A stretch of 64,000 bases of DNA from Torreya grandis (GCA_037957365.1 JARHVA010002426.1:452001-516000); one strand, 5' to 3'. Shown: positions 50,107 to 60,589, counted from the stretch's first letter. Notes: a model not told the origin generated them from the letters alone. Numbers and translations are program-made.

Positions 50107-50562
50107 GTGATTATGGAGGAGAGAAAAAAACATAATAATAGAGGTGAGTGGGAAAGGCAAATTTCAAATTCTAACTCTGAGTGGGAGAAAGGTGATGATG
50201 ATGGGGATAGGTCCTTCACATGGGATAATAGGAACAATTCCCTTCTAGGGAACAAAGATCAGATAGATGAAATCTTTCTAGGAAGCCCTAGTAGGACTAA
50301 CAAGGAGAGCTCCAGAGAGGTGTCAGGGAAGTTGTCTTGGAGTTCAAAACTTATTGGTTCTATGGATAAGAAGGAATTTTTTCCTGTTGAACATCTTAAG
50401 ACCATCAAAGATGGCAAAAATATCAGTATCCAAGTCACACCCTCTCTCATAAGCCAAGCCTCTTCCAGAATGGAACATGCTTTGATGGGCAAGTTTATGG
50501 GATCTAGATCCAAGGTATTTTTAAGGATTGAAAAAATATATATAGTGTATAAGGGTAGGTGA
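50107..50562 (+). CDS. 151-codon open frame, possibly the N-terminus of a LINE ORF1 (DUF4283-like)
   Basis: The first ATG-started frame reads MIMEERKKHNNRGEWERQIS. It has a charged, low-complexity N-terminal half. The second half has KKEFFPVEHLKTIKDGK, then ISIQVTPSLISQASSRMEHA and LMGKFMGSRS. From memory, this last part resembles the DUF4283-type domain of plant LINE ORF1 proteins, where a short run leading to a conserved Trp follows MGKF-G-RP. Here similarity stops at GSRSK, exactly where the DNA reads AAG|GTATTT, like a splice donor. It may therefore be a truncated LINE piece or an exon. No reverse transcriptase follows. Identity is tentative. Confidence 0.4.
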   Translation: MIMEERKKHNNRGEWERQISNSNSEWEKGDDDGDRSFTWDNRNNSLLGNKDQIDEIFLGSPSRTNKESSREVSGKLSWSSKLIGSMDKKEFFPVEHLKTIKDGKNISIQVTPSLISQASSRMEHALMGKFMGSRSKVFLRIEKIYIVYKGR

Positions 50563-50853
50563 ATCCTTAAGCCATTTTCAAAAATAACACAGGTGAATAT
50601 TTATCAATTTCTAATAGAGAGCATATTAATTTGGTGAATGTTTGATACTCAAAAAATTACTTATGGCAAAAAATATATATCAACAAATGTTGTGAGGTGA
50701 ATGATAATTATTATCATTAATATATTTTTATTTTAAAAAAATACTAATTATACCAGTGAATTTGTAGGTGAATTTTTATTTTCTATTTTTGTTGTTGGTC
50801 TCTTTTGAATTAGTAATGAAACTCATGGATGTGATGTGACGGTGTTTTTTTAG
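50563..50853 (+). other. AT-rich stretch ending in a splice acceptor-like site
   Basis: No coding sense is seen. The end GGTGTTTTTTTAG directly before 50854 looks like a pyrimidine-rich 3' splice site for the exon that follows. Confidence 0.5.
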
Positions 50854-51036
50854 GGTGTTGAGGATCATAAAAGAGTAGATGAAGTGAATAATAGGGTGTA
50901 TGAAGCAAATGCAAGGGAAAATGACCCCATCCATGGGAGTACAAGTGTAGTTCATCACCTATAGAAACAAATTGCAGAGCTAGAATCTCAATTGGTAGTC
51001 ACACAGGTAGAGGTAGCGAGCATGGGTTTGCAATGA
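50854..51036 (+). pseudogene. Exon 2 fragment of a LOB-domain (LBD) transcription factor gene
   Basis: Translation gives DHKRVDEVNNRVYEANAREN, DPIHGSTSVVHHL, a TAG stop, then KQIAELESQLVVTQVEVASM. This aligns with the second half of the plant LOB domain: the GAS-block end, the VYEANAR-x-RDPVYGC block and the leucine-rich coiled coil. LBD proteins are plant-specific DNA-binding regulators of organ boundaries. The start after TTTTTTTAG matches the conserved place where exon 2 begins in many LBD genes, so the copy comes from genomic DNA. The first exon with the four-Cys DNA-binding block is absent. The Cys of the DPVYGC block has become Ser, and a stop lies at codon 37. It is a dead fragment. 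Confidence 0.75.
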
Positions 51037-52716
51037 GATGCACTTGTGTCACTCCTCATCTATGAATGTCATGTTTTTCATCTAACACAACAAAAATATT
51101 AGATAACATGGATCAGTTATTGAAGCCTCTATAGGATATTTAAATTTAAGAGTTTTTTAATGGAAAATTTAATATGATGTAATATTAGATAATGTGGATC
51201 ATTTTAAGAGAGTTTTTGATGGAAGAGTTTATATGATTAATGTGTTAGTGTCAATTTGAATACATTTATAAATATAAACAATGAATTTGTTGAGCCAAAT
51301 TTTATGTATGGAATGTTTACTTAAAGTTTAATTATTATTATTATTATAATAATAATTTGATATTAAATAATATGGATTGGTTATAAGAGTCATTGTGAGA
51401 TTTTTAAAATTTAAGATTTTCTAGTGCATAATTTATAGAGTATTAGTCTACCACACTACAATATGTACCAATTTGAAGTATCACAGGTTGCAACAATCTC
51501 AAAATAGGGTGAATGATTTCCTTTTTAGAAAGAAATAAAGTGAATGAAAAAAATATTCTATGCACATGAAATCTCTAAAAAATATCAAATGAGTTATAGT
51601 CTAATTAGTGAGGATGATGGTTGCTTATATCCATCCACCAAGGTACAAATCCCTTTAGATACCTCCATGGAGAATTAAGTGATTAAGGCCAAAATATTAT
51701 CGTGGATGATTCCATTATATATTTACTCCTAAAATATGGACAAAGATGTAGACATTATATGCAATTCAATGATTCCCTATAATACTTAGACATTCAATCA
51801 AAAATAATCTCTAAAAAATTATACAAGTCTTTAAATAAACATGCCTCATTACATAATAAAAATATAATTAAATACAAAATAATCCCAAATTTAAAAATCC
51901 ATGAGTTTGAAACAAATATGATATAATACTTAAAGAATATGGTATTTTCTATTTAGTTCTTTTAAATTAACAATGTATCCCCTTTATAGTTGCAAGGAGC
52001 CACAATGTGCATTAATGAGAAGCACTGATTAATTTAGATTTTAAAATATTTTAAACAATTCACTTAAAAAATTGAAATTTTTAAACATTTCACTTATAAA
52101 TTAAAATATTTTACACAGTTATTTACAAAATCCTTACCACTAAATCAAAATCTGATTCTTTTTTTAATGCATTTAAAATTTTACAGTGTAATGTTCTCTC
52201 ATTGGGTTCTCTTTTGATCGATTGGAATGTGTTTATTTTTATCAAATTTTATCTTGGGTGGATTGGAACCTCTTTCCTTTTAAATCAAAAACTTTTAGTT
52301 CTCTTAGAAGAGGTGAGTAAAATAGGCTTGAGATATTTTTAACGAATGAGAAAATAATTTATGAAATAAGATAGATAATAACTATTTATTTTAAGCTTGT
52401 ATAACAATAGCTACCAGTATGCATTAGATGATACCATTATTACACAACTATTAGAGAAATTTCATGTATATTTTGGATAATTTGAAGGATCTTGTATATA
52501 AATTATTTAATCATTCAAATGCTAGGTTATGAAATAAAAATAACATATTTAAAAAATATCTTAAAAGGTAGGTACAACATAAGAAACATAGCCCATGTAC
52601 TTAGAATAGATACAAGTGCAATAAAAGTTTAAGCGATAAGATTACTAAATCCTCGAGAAGAATAAATATTAACATGTTTCCACCCAGGTCTATATGCAAT
52701 TACACGACTAGTAATT
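51037..52716. other. Region without recognised genes
   Basis: Very AT-rich. I see no domain, LTR signal or clear repeat. A short stretch just after the LBD fragment may be its former 3' untranslated part. Confidence 0.5.
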
Positions 52717-53070
52717 GGACCATGCTCCTCTACATCTAATATTGTTGAATTACTTGTTCACCACATAAAATGTAACAATTAATTTACTTGCACATAAATA
52801 ATTACTCAGATGTGGTAGAGGTCAAGCTTAAGCCATATGTCTTATGTGCAATCCCCACTGAGATACCTCAACATTAATGGCTATCAACTACACACTGCTA
52901 ATAAGATCAAACTTTGGACCATGTTCCTCTGCATCCAATTTTGTTGAATCTATTATTCATCATATAAAATGTAACAATTCATATACCTACATACAATAAA
53001 TTATTCATATGTAGGAGAGATAGAGATAAAGCCATATGTTTGATGTGCAGTCTCCACCAGGGTACCTCAT
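52717..53070 (-). repeat. Tandem duplication of the selenium-binding protein 3' end
   Basis: Two copies of about 155 bp (52717-52873 and 52916-53070) share GGACCATG-TCCTCT-CATC, ACATAAAATGTAACAATT-like sequence and AAGCCATATGT. On the minus strand both encode the family's C-terminal GDCT-x-x-IW followed by former 3' untranslated sequence. The outer copy has a stop in the motif (GDCT*DIWLK). Confidence 0.7.
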
Positions 53071-54066
53071 CCCATGAGTAAGAGTGGGGACATGTGGCTC
53101 ATATTCAAAGTCAACTAGGAAGTTTGGATTATTTGAAAATCCCCCTTGTTAGTATCACACTCCATCTCAAACATGTGGGTACCTTTCTCAATCAGTTCAA
53201 GGTACAATTGGTGGTCCCAACTATTGAACAATGAATTCATATCATAAAGCAACTTTACATCCAAGCTTAATTGGATCATTTGTGGTCCTCTCAACCAATT
53301 ACCCTAAAAAATATTTTAAACAATATGTTAAGACCATAATATATATGCACATACACATACTCAAGACATTAACTAAACTTTTTCTAGTTGAAAGAGAAAA
53401 AAATACAAAGCATATAATCTTGTATATCCATTGCCAATTTGAATACTTTGCAACTTATTTTCTTTTGTATTGAGTAGGATTTCCATAGTTCATATTTCTT
53501 TCTTGGTCAAACTCAAGTTTCTCAAATACTAATATATGTTATTTCCCAAATAATGGTGGTGAATTTATGCAGTGGTTTTCATTCCCTCTTGTAGTATATT
53601 TATTGATTTTTCATGACAATTTTTTCAACTACAAAAATTAAATAACCTGAAAAATGATAATAACATATATTGATTCCAAGAAGAGTGTAAGTAAAATAAA
53701 TTTCCTACCCCATATGTCTTATAAAGTACTTTAGAATTTAAAATTTAGATTGACACTATGATTATTCTTAAACCTAGCATGAGTCACGATACATATATGT
53801 TATCTTAATTGAGGTATAATTATGACACTTGATGCATTATACCTTCCTTTCACATTGAAATTTGAATCCAAAATTAAGAAACCAATACCTTCTGCATTTC
53901 CATATTTTTCACCCATACATGAAATTAAAATGTCTCCATATGCAAGTCAATGAGCAATATGGGGAAATACCAAATTTATTTTGGCCAAGATAGTCTCTGG
54001 ATCAATGCCTTTATGAAGGATTGGTGCTCTTGTATTTTATCATCTATAAATAATATAAACACGAGA
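53005..54066 (-). pseudogene. SBP: Selenium-binding protein (methanethiol oxidase family) pseudogene, two exons visible
   Basis: Exon A (54066-53843, minus) reads SRVYII, two stops, NTRAPILHKGIDPETILAKI, NLVFPHIAH, a stop, then LAYGDILISCMGEKYGNAEG and GFLILDSNFNVKG. It ends at AAG|GTATAA, a splice donor. Exon B (53303-53005) begins after TTTTTTAG with GNWLRGPQMIQLSLD, SLFNSWDHQLYLELIEKGTH and [11 protein letters not shown]. It then has a frameshift to [15 protein letters not shown] and [14 protein letters not shown]. Both match plant selenium-binding proteins closely in order and wording. The family (about 490 residues) binds selenium and oxidises methanethiol in the cytosol. The exons between (WEKPGHS onward) and the N-terminus are missing. 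Kept splice sites show a genomic, not retrotransposed, copy. Confidence 0.85.
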
Positions 54067-54510
54067 TGACTTTCAGATGAAATTTCATGTTATTTATTAA
54101 TTCAAAATACTATAGTTTATGCATTATGCATATAAAGAAACATTATGCATCACTAAAACCCAATTCAGATAAGAAGTGGAAATTGGAAAATTAGTAATCA
54201 AATTATCATAACATGGTTACCAAAACTACCCTTTTAATCATATGGTATAGATCCTTTGGTATTTCTGATGCAAGACCATGAGCCTTCATGATTCAAAAGA
54301 TTTTACTACCTATCACACTTTTGACCTGGGCAATCCCATGAGAGTCATGAAGGATTGCACCAATTTGTGACTTTTTCAAACCCTTATTGGAAAACTTGTA
54401 GATATTATCCTAAATATCCTAAGATGAAATATTCAGCCAACTTGAGGGAGTCCTCTTGTAGGGTAGTGCTGAAGAGGAAATATATTTTCATCGAGTGTGC
54501 ATACACCTTG
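54067..54510. other. Region between the pseudogene and the inverted LTR
   Basis: A 63-codon plus-strand frame (54355-54546) contains [16 protein letters not shown], which faintly recalls a GRF-type zinc finger. It is too short to support and it runs into the LTR. Nothing else is seen. Confidence 0.4.
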
Positions 54511-56268
54511 TTGGGTGAATATTTTGTCAGTCAGCTGTCTGATTGAGAAAAATAGGTCTGATCATCCATAGCAAGGGAGATTGGTCGGCCCAATGTGCAA
54601 GTTTACTACATCAGAGGTGGACAAATCTCTCCTCTCATCAAGGGGAGGTTCCCTATAAATATTCAGGAGCTATATACTATATATATAAGTAGAAAATAAC
54701 ACTCAGGGGTAGGATACACCATCCATCTCTCTTTTTTCAGAGATGATGTTTATAAATAGGGGAGAAAATCTTGGTGGAAACACTGAAGGCACTTCTCTTC
54801 TTTCAGAAGTAATCTTGGAAGGGACATCAGGAGTTCTTTCAGGTAGTGATGAGTAATTGGTAACCAAAGGCATAGTAACCAACAGACTGAGATGTAGCAC
54901 AAAGTCTCTACCTCAACTACCCAAGAGTGAGATACAAAGGACCATGAGGGCACAAAGTCATCCCAAGGTCCTTTACATAGAAATAGAAAATAGACAAACA
55001 CACTAAAGGCAATTATGGGGGCACAAAGTCTCTCCATAGTTGGCTTTAGGACACCTTCCTTATCACTTCCACTAGCTCTGCTTGTTAAATTGAATAAACA
55101 AGAATACATTTAGGAAATAGACATAAGAACAATCTCCTAGAATGATACAAGGTATAACAACACAAAGTCTAAAAGTAACTTGCTTTCTCATTCAGATAAA
55201 ATAATATGATTAACAATCTAAGCTCAAAGTCTCAGTATTTGCCTTTCAATTTGGGCAAAAATTTGCTTCTGTATTGGGAAGATCTCCTTTGCATAATGAG
55301 AGAAATTACAATGTATAGCAACCAAGCAAGGCTTGGCACTCTTTCCCATGGGACAGTCTATGCTACAGTCAATGCCTTCAATGTACCTTTAGTTCTATCT
55401 AGAGGGACCATGCTTGGAATAGTGCATTGCCTTAACTATGGCGTGTCCATTCCTTTAATATGTCTCTTCCTTACCATGGACTGTTTGGTCCTTTTCCTGA
55501 TGTCTGTGCAATTGTTTAATTTGCCATTACTTCATGGAAGAAAAATAGGCCTGCGTTCATGACTTGGTGTGCTCAGGAGTCTACTCGATCTACTATTTCA
55601 CCTACTAGAAATAACTCTTTTGAAGATATTTCTGATCCTTTGGTCTTTTTCCTCTCTCCCCTATAACAATTTGAGCCTTCGGGCTCTCTTTTTAGCTAGT
55701 CACTTGGTTATGAATTTCAATGGATATTCCCTTACTTTAAATTTGATGTTTGTAGGGCCATCAATGGTCACTAACTTCTTGAACCGTGTTGAACCTTGAA
55801 CCTTTGAACCTTTTGAAAGTTCATTGGTTCATCGATTTGTTGGTTCATTCTATCTCTTTTGTTCCTTGGCTTCCTGGTTCAATCGCTTTCTTGCTCCTTG
55901 GTTGAACCATCCATTGAACCATCTGGTTGTTGCTTCTCTCTTTGCTTGAGGTTGTCTTCATCACACTGGTTGAACCTTTGAACCTATGAACTCATTGAAC
56001 CCTTGAATCTTTTTTGGTTCAAGGTTCAACGGTTCAATGGTTCAATCGGTTCATTATTTGAAGCCCTTTTTGTCTAAGTCTTTGAGGGTTCTTTTCTGCA
56101 TCTTTGTACAGCCTTTAGAATGTCCTAAAGGGAAGGTGTCCCTTTGGGTCCTTGGAAAAGGTCCTTTTTGTGACGTTAAGTGCCAACTACAAGGGTACCT
56201 ACCCTTTGAGATCTTTTGGGAGGCCTTCGGGCTTCTATTTCCTCAGCGAGTTTTTCCTTTTTTCAACG
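54511..56268 (-). mobile_element. Inverted, rearranged LTR related to Gypsy-2
   Basis: 54511-55260 is a diverged reverse complement of the last 790 bp of the Gypsy-2 LTR (58850 back to about 58060). It shares GCACAAAGTCTCT and CTTTACA-AGAAAT-like blocks and ends in TG (plus strand), the LTR end. 55790-56268 carries reverse copies of the GGTTCAA repeats and of the AAGGGTAGATACCCTT region. Between them (55270-55790) the sequence has no counterpart. No primer site lies beyond 54511, so this is a solo or 3' LTR of another family member. Gypsy-2 has inserted into it. The open frames at 54750-55109, 55206-55562 and 55569-55799 are LTR sequence, not genes. Confidence 0.75.
56264..56268. other. Probable target site copy left of Gypsy-2
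   Basis: CAACG directly precedes the LTR start TGTTATCC. The partner copy should lie beyond the window after the 3' LTR. Confidence 0.4.
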
Positions 56269-56469
56269 TGTTATCCCCCAAAAATATCACTCATTTTTGG
56301 GACAACATTTGAACTGTTTTGGTCTTACAGACCAAAATTGTCTCTTCTCTTTCCAAAATTTGTCTTAGACATTCAAATTCCTCATTTTTCAATCTTCTCA
56401 AAAAGCTACAGACTCTGCAAGCTTGAAACTACAGACTTTGTAGGAAAAGAAATTCTACAGACTTTGCAG

Positions 56470-56950
56470 GCCAAGTTCTAATGGTTCAAAGGCGGGTCCA
56501 ACCAAGTGGTTCAATGCTTTGGTTCATCTACTTGGTTTAAAGACTTGGTTCATTCAATTGAACCATCGGCTTGAACCATTTTGGTTCAAAGCTTGGTTTA
56601 ATGTTTGGTTCAACCAAGCAGTTGAAAGCTTTTAATTCATCATCGATTGGTTCATTGCCTTGGTTCAATGAAGTGGTTCAATAGAGCAGTTCATCGACTT
56701 GGTTCAACCAAGTGATTCAACGGAGTGGTTCATCTGTTTGGTTCAAATACTTGGTTCATTCAATTGAACCATCGGCTTGAACCATTTTGGTTCAAAGCTT
56801 GGTTCATCGGCTTGGTTCAATGAAATGGTTCAACGAAATGGTTTAATGGATTGGTTCAATGTTTGGTTCAATCAAATGGTTCAATGGCTTGGTTCAACCA
56901 AGTGGTTCACTTAGATGGTTCAAAGGAGCAATTCAAATGAAAAAGTTCAA
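56470..56950 (+). repeat. GGTTCAA minisatellite in the 5' LTR
   Basis: Dozens of copies of (T)GGTTCAA separated by variable 8-15-bp links such as CCAAGTGGTTCAA and TGGTTCATC. Many form short palindromes (TTGGTTCAACCAAG, TTGAACCATTTTGGTTCAA). The matching tract in the 3' LTR is 62380-62850. An inverted, weaker tract lies at 55790-56050. Confidence 0.9.
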
Positions 56951-58003
56951 AGAGCCTCCTAAAGGACAAGTGCCCTTGCAGAGGGCACTCAGTTGAAAAA
57001 AGTACCCTTTGGAAGGGTCATTTTCAAAGAAGGCCGCAAAGGTAATTCTTTCATAATTCAAAAAAGACTAAGGCAAGAAATAATTCCTTCAGACTTTTTA
57101 TCTGAAAGAATTCGAGAAAGCAACTATGAGAAGAAAACCTGAAGGAATTTCTCAAAGCCAAAGAACAAAGGAACAATTTCGTAGACTTTTTGTCTGTGGG
57201 AAAATGCCCGCAGAGAAAGCCCGGGGAAAATGCCCACGGGAATTGTCTACAGGAAATATCCATGGGAAATGTCCGCGAAGACTCTAAGGAAAAGGCTGCC
57301 GAAGGACCCCAAAGGGAAGGTGCCCTTACAGGGGACTCTCAGCTACCAAATTGAAGGACACTTTCCTAAAGCCAAAGGGTCACCTTCCCTTTAGGAAGAT
57401 GTAAAACAAGAAATCCAAAGGAAGAATCTAGCAACCCACCAGAATAAAGAAGCCCGAAGGCCATCCGAAGACTACCAAAGGGTAGATACCCTTGTGGGGG
57501 GCTCTCAACCCAAAGTGGATCATTTCTCAAGGCCCGAAAGGGCAGGTTCTTTCTAGGAAAGTGCCAAACAGAAAAGCTAAAGAAGGACCAAGGGGTGACG
57601 CGCCTGAAGATGTCAAATTCAAGACAACAAACTAACTATTGAAAATGTATTGACGGGTGTGTGAATGTCAATTTCAAAGTTCATAAAATATCCATTGATC
57701 CTTGTAATCTACAGACCTGAATGCATTCACAGGCTTTAAGGCCAAGACCAGTAGAAAGTGAGGAAGGAACATAACAGAAAATTGAATCCAGGTTCCAATT
57801 CAATTAACCAGAAAAGAAGGAATGATGAAAGAAGGATCAGATCACCAAGTGGACATTGAAAGTTGAAAACTTTCAATAGCATGACTTGTTTCTCTGCATT
57901 GAGAAAAATAAATGGGTAGATGCCCCCAATTTCTAGCCTGTCTTCCTAATTTATTTCAATGTAACATGATGTGTTACTTTTCCTGTGTCCTTCTTGAAGA
58001 GGC

Positions 58004-58010
58004 TATATAA
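58004..58010 (+). promoter_or_regulatory. Likely TATA box of the Gypsy-2 5' LTR
   Basis: TATATAA in GAGGCTATATAAAGGACTC is conserved in the 3' LTR at 63918-63924. Transcription would be expected to begin about 30 bp downstream. Confidence 0.6.
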
Positions 58011-58621
58011 AGGACTCTCTTTTATTGTAAATAGATCTCTTTTTGATAATCAGAATGAAACTCTGCCCAAATTGAAAGGCATTATTGAGACTTTGAGCTC
58101 AGATTGTTGATCATATTTTGTTATTTGAATAAGAAAGCAAGTGATTTTTTAGACTTTGTGTTGTGATATCTTTGTTGTTGAGGAAACTATTCTTATGTCT
58201 TTTTCCTTAATATATCTTTTGTTCCTTTAATTCAACAAGCAGGATTAGTGACAATAGTCAGGAAGGTACCCTGAAGAGTCAACTGTGGAGAGACTTTGTG
58301 CCCCCATAATTGCCTTTAGTGTGTTTTCTTTTCATTTCTGTGTAAAGGACCTTGGGATGACTTTGTGCCCTCATTGTCCTTCGTATCTTACTCTTGAGCA
58401 ATTCAGGGTGGAGACTTTGTGCTGCATCTTGATTTTTTGGTTACTACGTCTTTAGTTACATTTTGCATTTACTACCAAGAGTATTCTTGTGGTTTGCTAA
58501 ATAGTACTTTTGAAAGAAGAGGAGTGCTTTCTGTCATTTCTCTTAAGTTTTTCCTTTGATTTGCACACATCATCTCTAAAGAAAGAGAGATGGATGCTTT
58601 GTCCTATCCTTGAGTATTATT

Positions 58622-58624
<3 letters not shown>

Positions 58625-58702
<78 letters not shown>
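58625..58702. repeat. (TA)n microsatellite within the LTR
   Basis: About 78 bp of TA. It produces Tyr-Ile repeat frames on both strands (58510-58764 and 58845-58624) that are not genes. The inverted LTR copy near 54675 has only a short TA run. Confidence 0.95.
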
Positions 58703-58703
<1 letters not shown>

Positions 58704-58855
58704 CATATCTATAGGGAACCTCCCCTTGATGAGAAGAGATATTAGTCCCCTTTTGATGTGGTAAAAACTGCACACGACCAATCTTCTTACTTTGGCTGAT
58801 CAGACCTATTTTGTTTATCAGTACGCTGATCGACAAAATATTCAACCAATAGTTT

Positions 58856-58873
58856 TGGTGACTCTGCTAGGGA
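58856..58873 (+). other. Gypsy-2 primer binding site (Arg-tRNA type)
   Basis: TGGTGACTCTGCTAGGGA closely matches the TGGCGACTCTGCTGGGG site used by plant Ogre/Tat elements. Its position five bases after the LTR fits. Confidence 0.82.
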
Positions 58874-58990
58874 TATAATATCCATTATCCATTTATAATC
58901 TATCCATTCACCTCCACAATAATTGGGAAAGAATGCACAGTTTAAATCCTCAAGCTACAAACTAAAGCAAGGTCAATTCTTTTCCCATTT

Positions 58991-60166
58991 TTGTTTCATA
59001 ATCTGGTAGATTCAAAGTATTCACGAAGCCAAAGGGCTAAAGGTATCATTGACCATGTATTCGAGTTGGTACAACAAAGTGATTTTGATCTGTTTCCTTC
59101 ACCATCTCGTCTCCAACAAACTAAGAGATTTCCTCATACTAAAGTCGAATCTCCATTGCCAGATGAAGTATCCACTTCTACTGTTGATAAAGCTTTGCCA
59201 ATAATTACCCCTTTGAGATTTGTTATTCCTCCTTTTCATAATCCTACAATGGCAGTTCAAGGCCCCTGGGGTAATGCTTTTGGTCCTCTCAATCTTACTC
59301 CACCTCTACATGAGCTTCCACGCAGTTCAAGGAAGAATTTCTCCAAATTCTATGGTGATGGAAAAGTTCATCCTAATGAACACATTACAGCTTTCAGCAT
59401 AGCCTATGGAGTAATCAGAGTAGAATTTGAAGATGTAGCAGTTAGGCTTTTTTTGGAGACACTACAAGGTGCTGCTGCAGATTGGTTTTATCATCTACAG
59501 GCTCAGTCAGTAATTGATTGGAATACTCTCAAAGATAAGTTTGAAGCTAGATTCAAACCTGTAGAAGATGCACATGCACTTCTGGCTCAACTTACACAGA
59601 TGAATAAAGAGCCTCATGAACCAATGAGGGACTTCATAGCCAAATTTGACAAATTGAGGAATAGAATTCCTGTAATAGCTCGACCTACAACTAAAAATCT
59701 CAAATGCTCTTTCATTAATTCTCAGTTACCTAAAGTAAGTTTTATTTTGAGACGTGCTAGTCAAATAGATCTTACTGCAGCTCAAATTTTGGCTACTGAG
59801 GTAGAAGATGATCTCATCTTAGTAGGGAAGATAAGAAGAGATCTAAATAGAAATAGATCCTCATCATTTTTTGAATATGCATCTACAGGCACCACTGATC
59901 CAATGGTGCAAAAGCTGGCAAATGAAGTGCTAGCCTTGAAAAAGCAAATGATGCAAGGAATGTCTTCTACTCCTTTATATAGAGATATTCCAAGAAGGAC
60001 ATTCCCAAATCAGTCATATCAGGGCAATGCTGCCAAGAATCAAGGGCAGCCAGATTGTCTTCCTCCCCCACAAGGGAAACTTGCCCTTGAAGCTCCTCCA
60101 ACCAACTTAGCAGTTGGATATTTGGAAATAGAACATGCTTTCTCTTTCCAACATGAGTTTAAATAA
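58991..60166 (+). CDS. gag: Gypsy-2 gag (retrotransposon capsid protein)
   Basis: The open frame is 391 codons if read from a TTG; the first ATG is at 59249 (codon 87). It may continue from an upstream start lost by mutation. The retrotransposon gag domain covers about residues 113-225: FYGDGKVHPNEHITAF, then VAVRLFLETLQGAAADWFYH, WNTLKDKFEARF and MRDFIAKFDKLRNRI. This is the capsid core of plant Gypsy elements, which forms particles around element RNA. The Trp-Phe-Tyr at 165-167 is the conserved W-F/Y site. No CCHC knuckle is seen after it. It is the longest open frame in the window. A stop at 60164-60166 separates it from the protease. Confidence 0.82.
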   Translation: MFHNLVDSKYSRSQRAKGIIDHVFELVQQSDFDLFPSPSRLQQTKRFPHTKVESPLPDEVSTSTVDKALPIITPLRFVIPPFHNPTMAVQGPWGNAFGPLNLTPPLHELPRSSRKNFSKFYGDGKVHPNEHITAFSIAYGVIRVEFEDVAVRLFLETLQGAAADWFYHLQAQSVIDWNTLKDKFEARFKPVEDAHALLAQLTQMNKEPHEPMRDFIAKFDKLRNRIPVIARPTTKNLKCSFINSQLPKVSFILRRASQIDLTAAQILATEVEDDLILVGKIRRDLNRNRSSSFFEYASTGTTDPMVQKLANEVLALKKQMMQGMSSTPLYRDIPRRTFPNQSYQGNAAKNQGQPDCLPPPQGKLALEAPPTNLAVGYLEIEHAFSFQHEFK

Positions 60167-60589
60167 GAAAATAATTTTTATCTCTTCATGGAGGATTAAG
60201 AAGAATCAGTTGGCAAATCTCACATTGGTTTCTTGAACTACTAGGATGAACCTAGAAGCAAAGGAGAAGTTATTGATGGACCATATGCAATGTTTACTTG
60301 GTCCAAGAACCAATCAGTCTAGCAAGTTGATAAAGGGAAGATAGAGGAGCAACCTCAACTAGTAATTACAATTGCTAAGCGTGGAACCACTCTACCTTTT
60401 CAGTCAAAGGATTCGGTGATCACCCAAAATGTAAGTACATTAATTTCACCTTCACCTTCTACTTCAATCTCATAAACCAGCCCTCCTCCCATCCCTCCTA
60501 AAACTCAAAAAGTTAAAGTACCTTTCACTGTACCTAGCTCAATTTATCCATTTGACATTATCGATCATGTCAAAAAGACAAAAATACAA
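60167..60589 (+). pseudogene. Gypsy-2 gag-protease linker with stops
   Basis: In the protease frame the stretch just before 60590 reads FTVPSSIYPFDIIDHVKKTK, which continues smoothly into the protease part. A Pro-rich segment lies before it. Several stops break the connection to gag. The polyprotein was once longer. Confidence 0.6.

Larger units (their letters stand above)
56269..58850 (+). repeat. Gypsy-2 5' LTR
   Basis: It begins TGTTATCCCCCAAAAATATC. Parts in order are: an upstream stretch with a CAGACTCTGCA-type repeat, a GGTTCAA minisatellite (56470-56950), a stretch rich in short palindromic GGG/CCC words (57170-57490), a TATA box (58004), and a TA microsatellite (58625-58702). It aligns with the start of the 3' LTR at 62166. 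The end is placed just before the primer site. Open frames at 56037-56312 and 56152-56481 span the LTR border and are not genes. Confidence 0.82.

Noticed and set aside
54355..54546. Possible GRF zinc finger in a 63-codon frame
   Set aside because: Only a short stretch resembles the motif, key cysteines are missing and the frame runs into an LTR.
54750..55799. Three frames of 76-119 codons in the inverted LTR
   Set aside because: The sequence aligns with LTR DNA in reverse and the frames have no domain.
58510..58845. Frames encoding long Tyr-Ile repeats on both strands
   Set aside because: They are translations of a TA microsatellite within an LTR.
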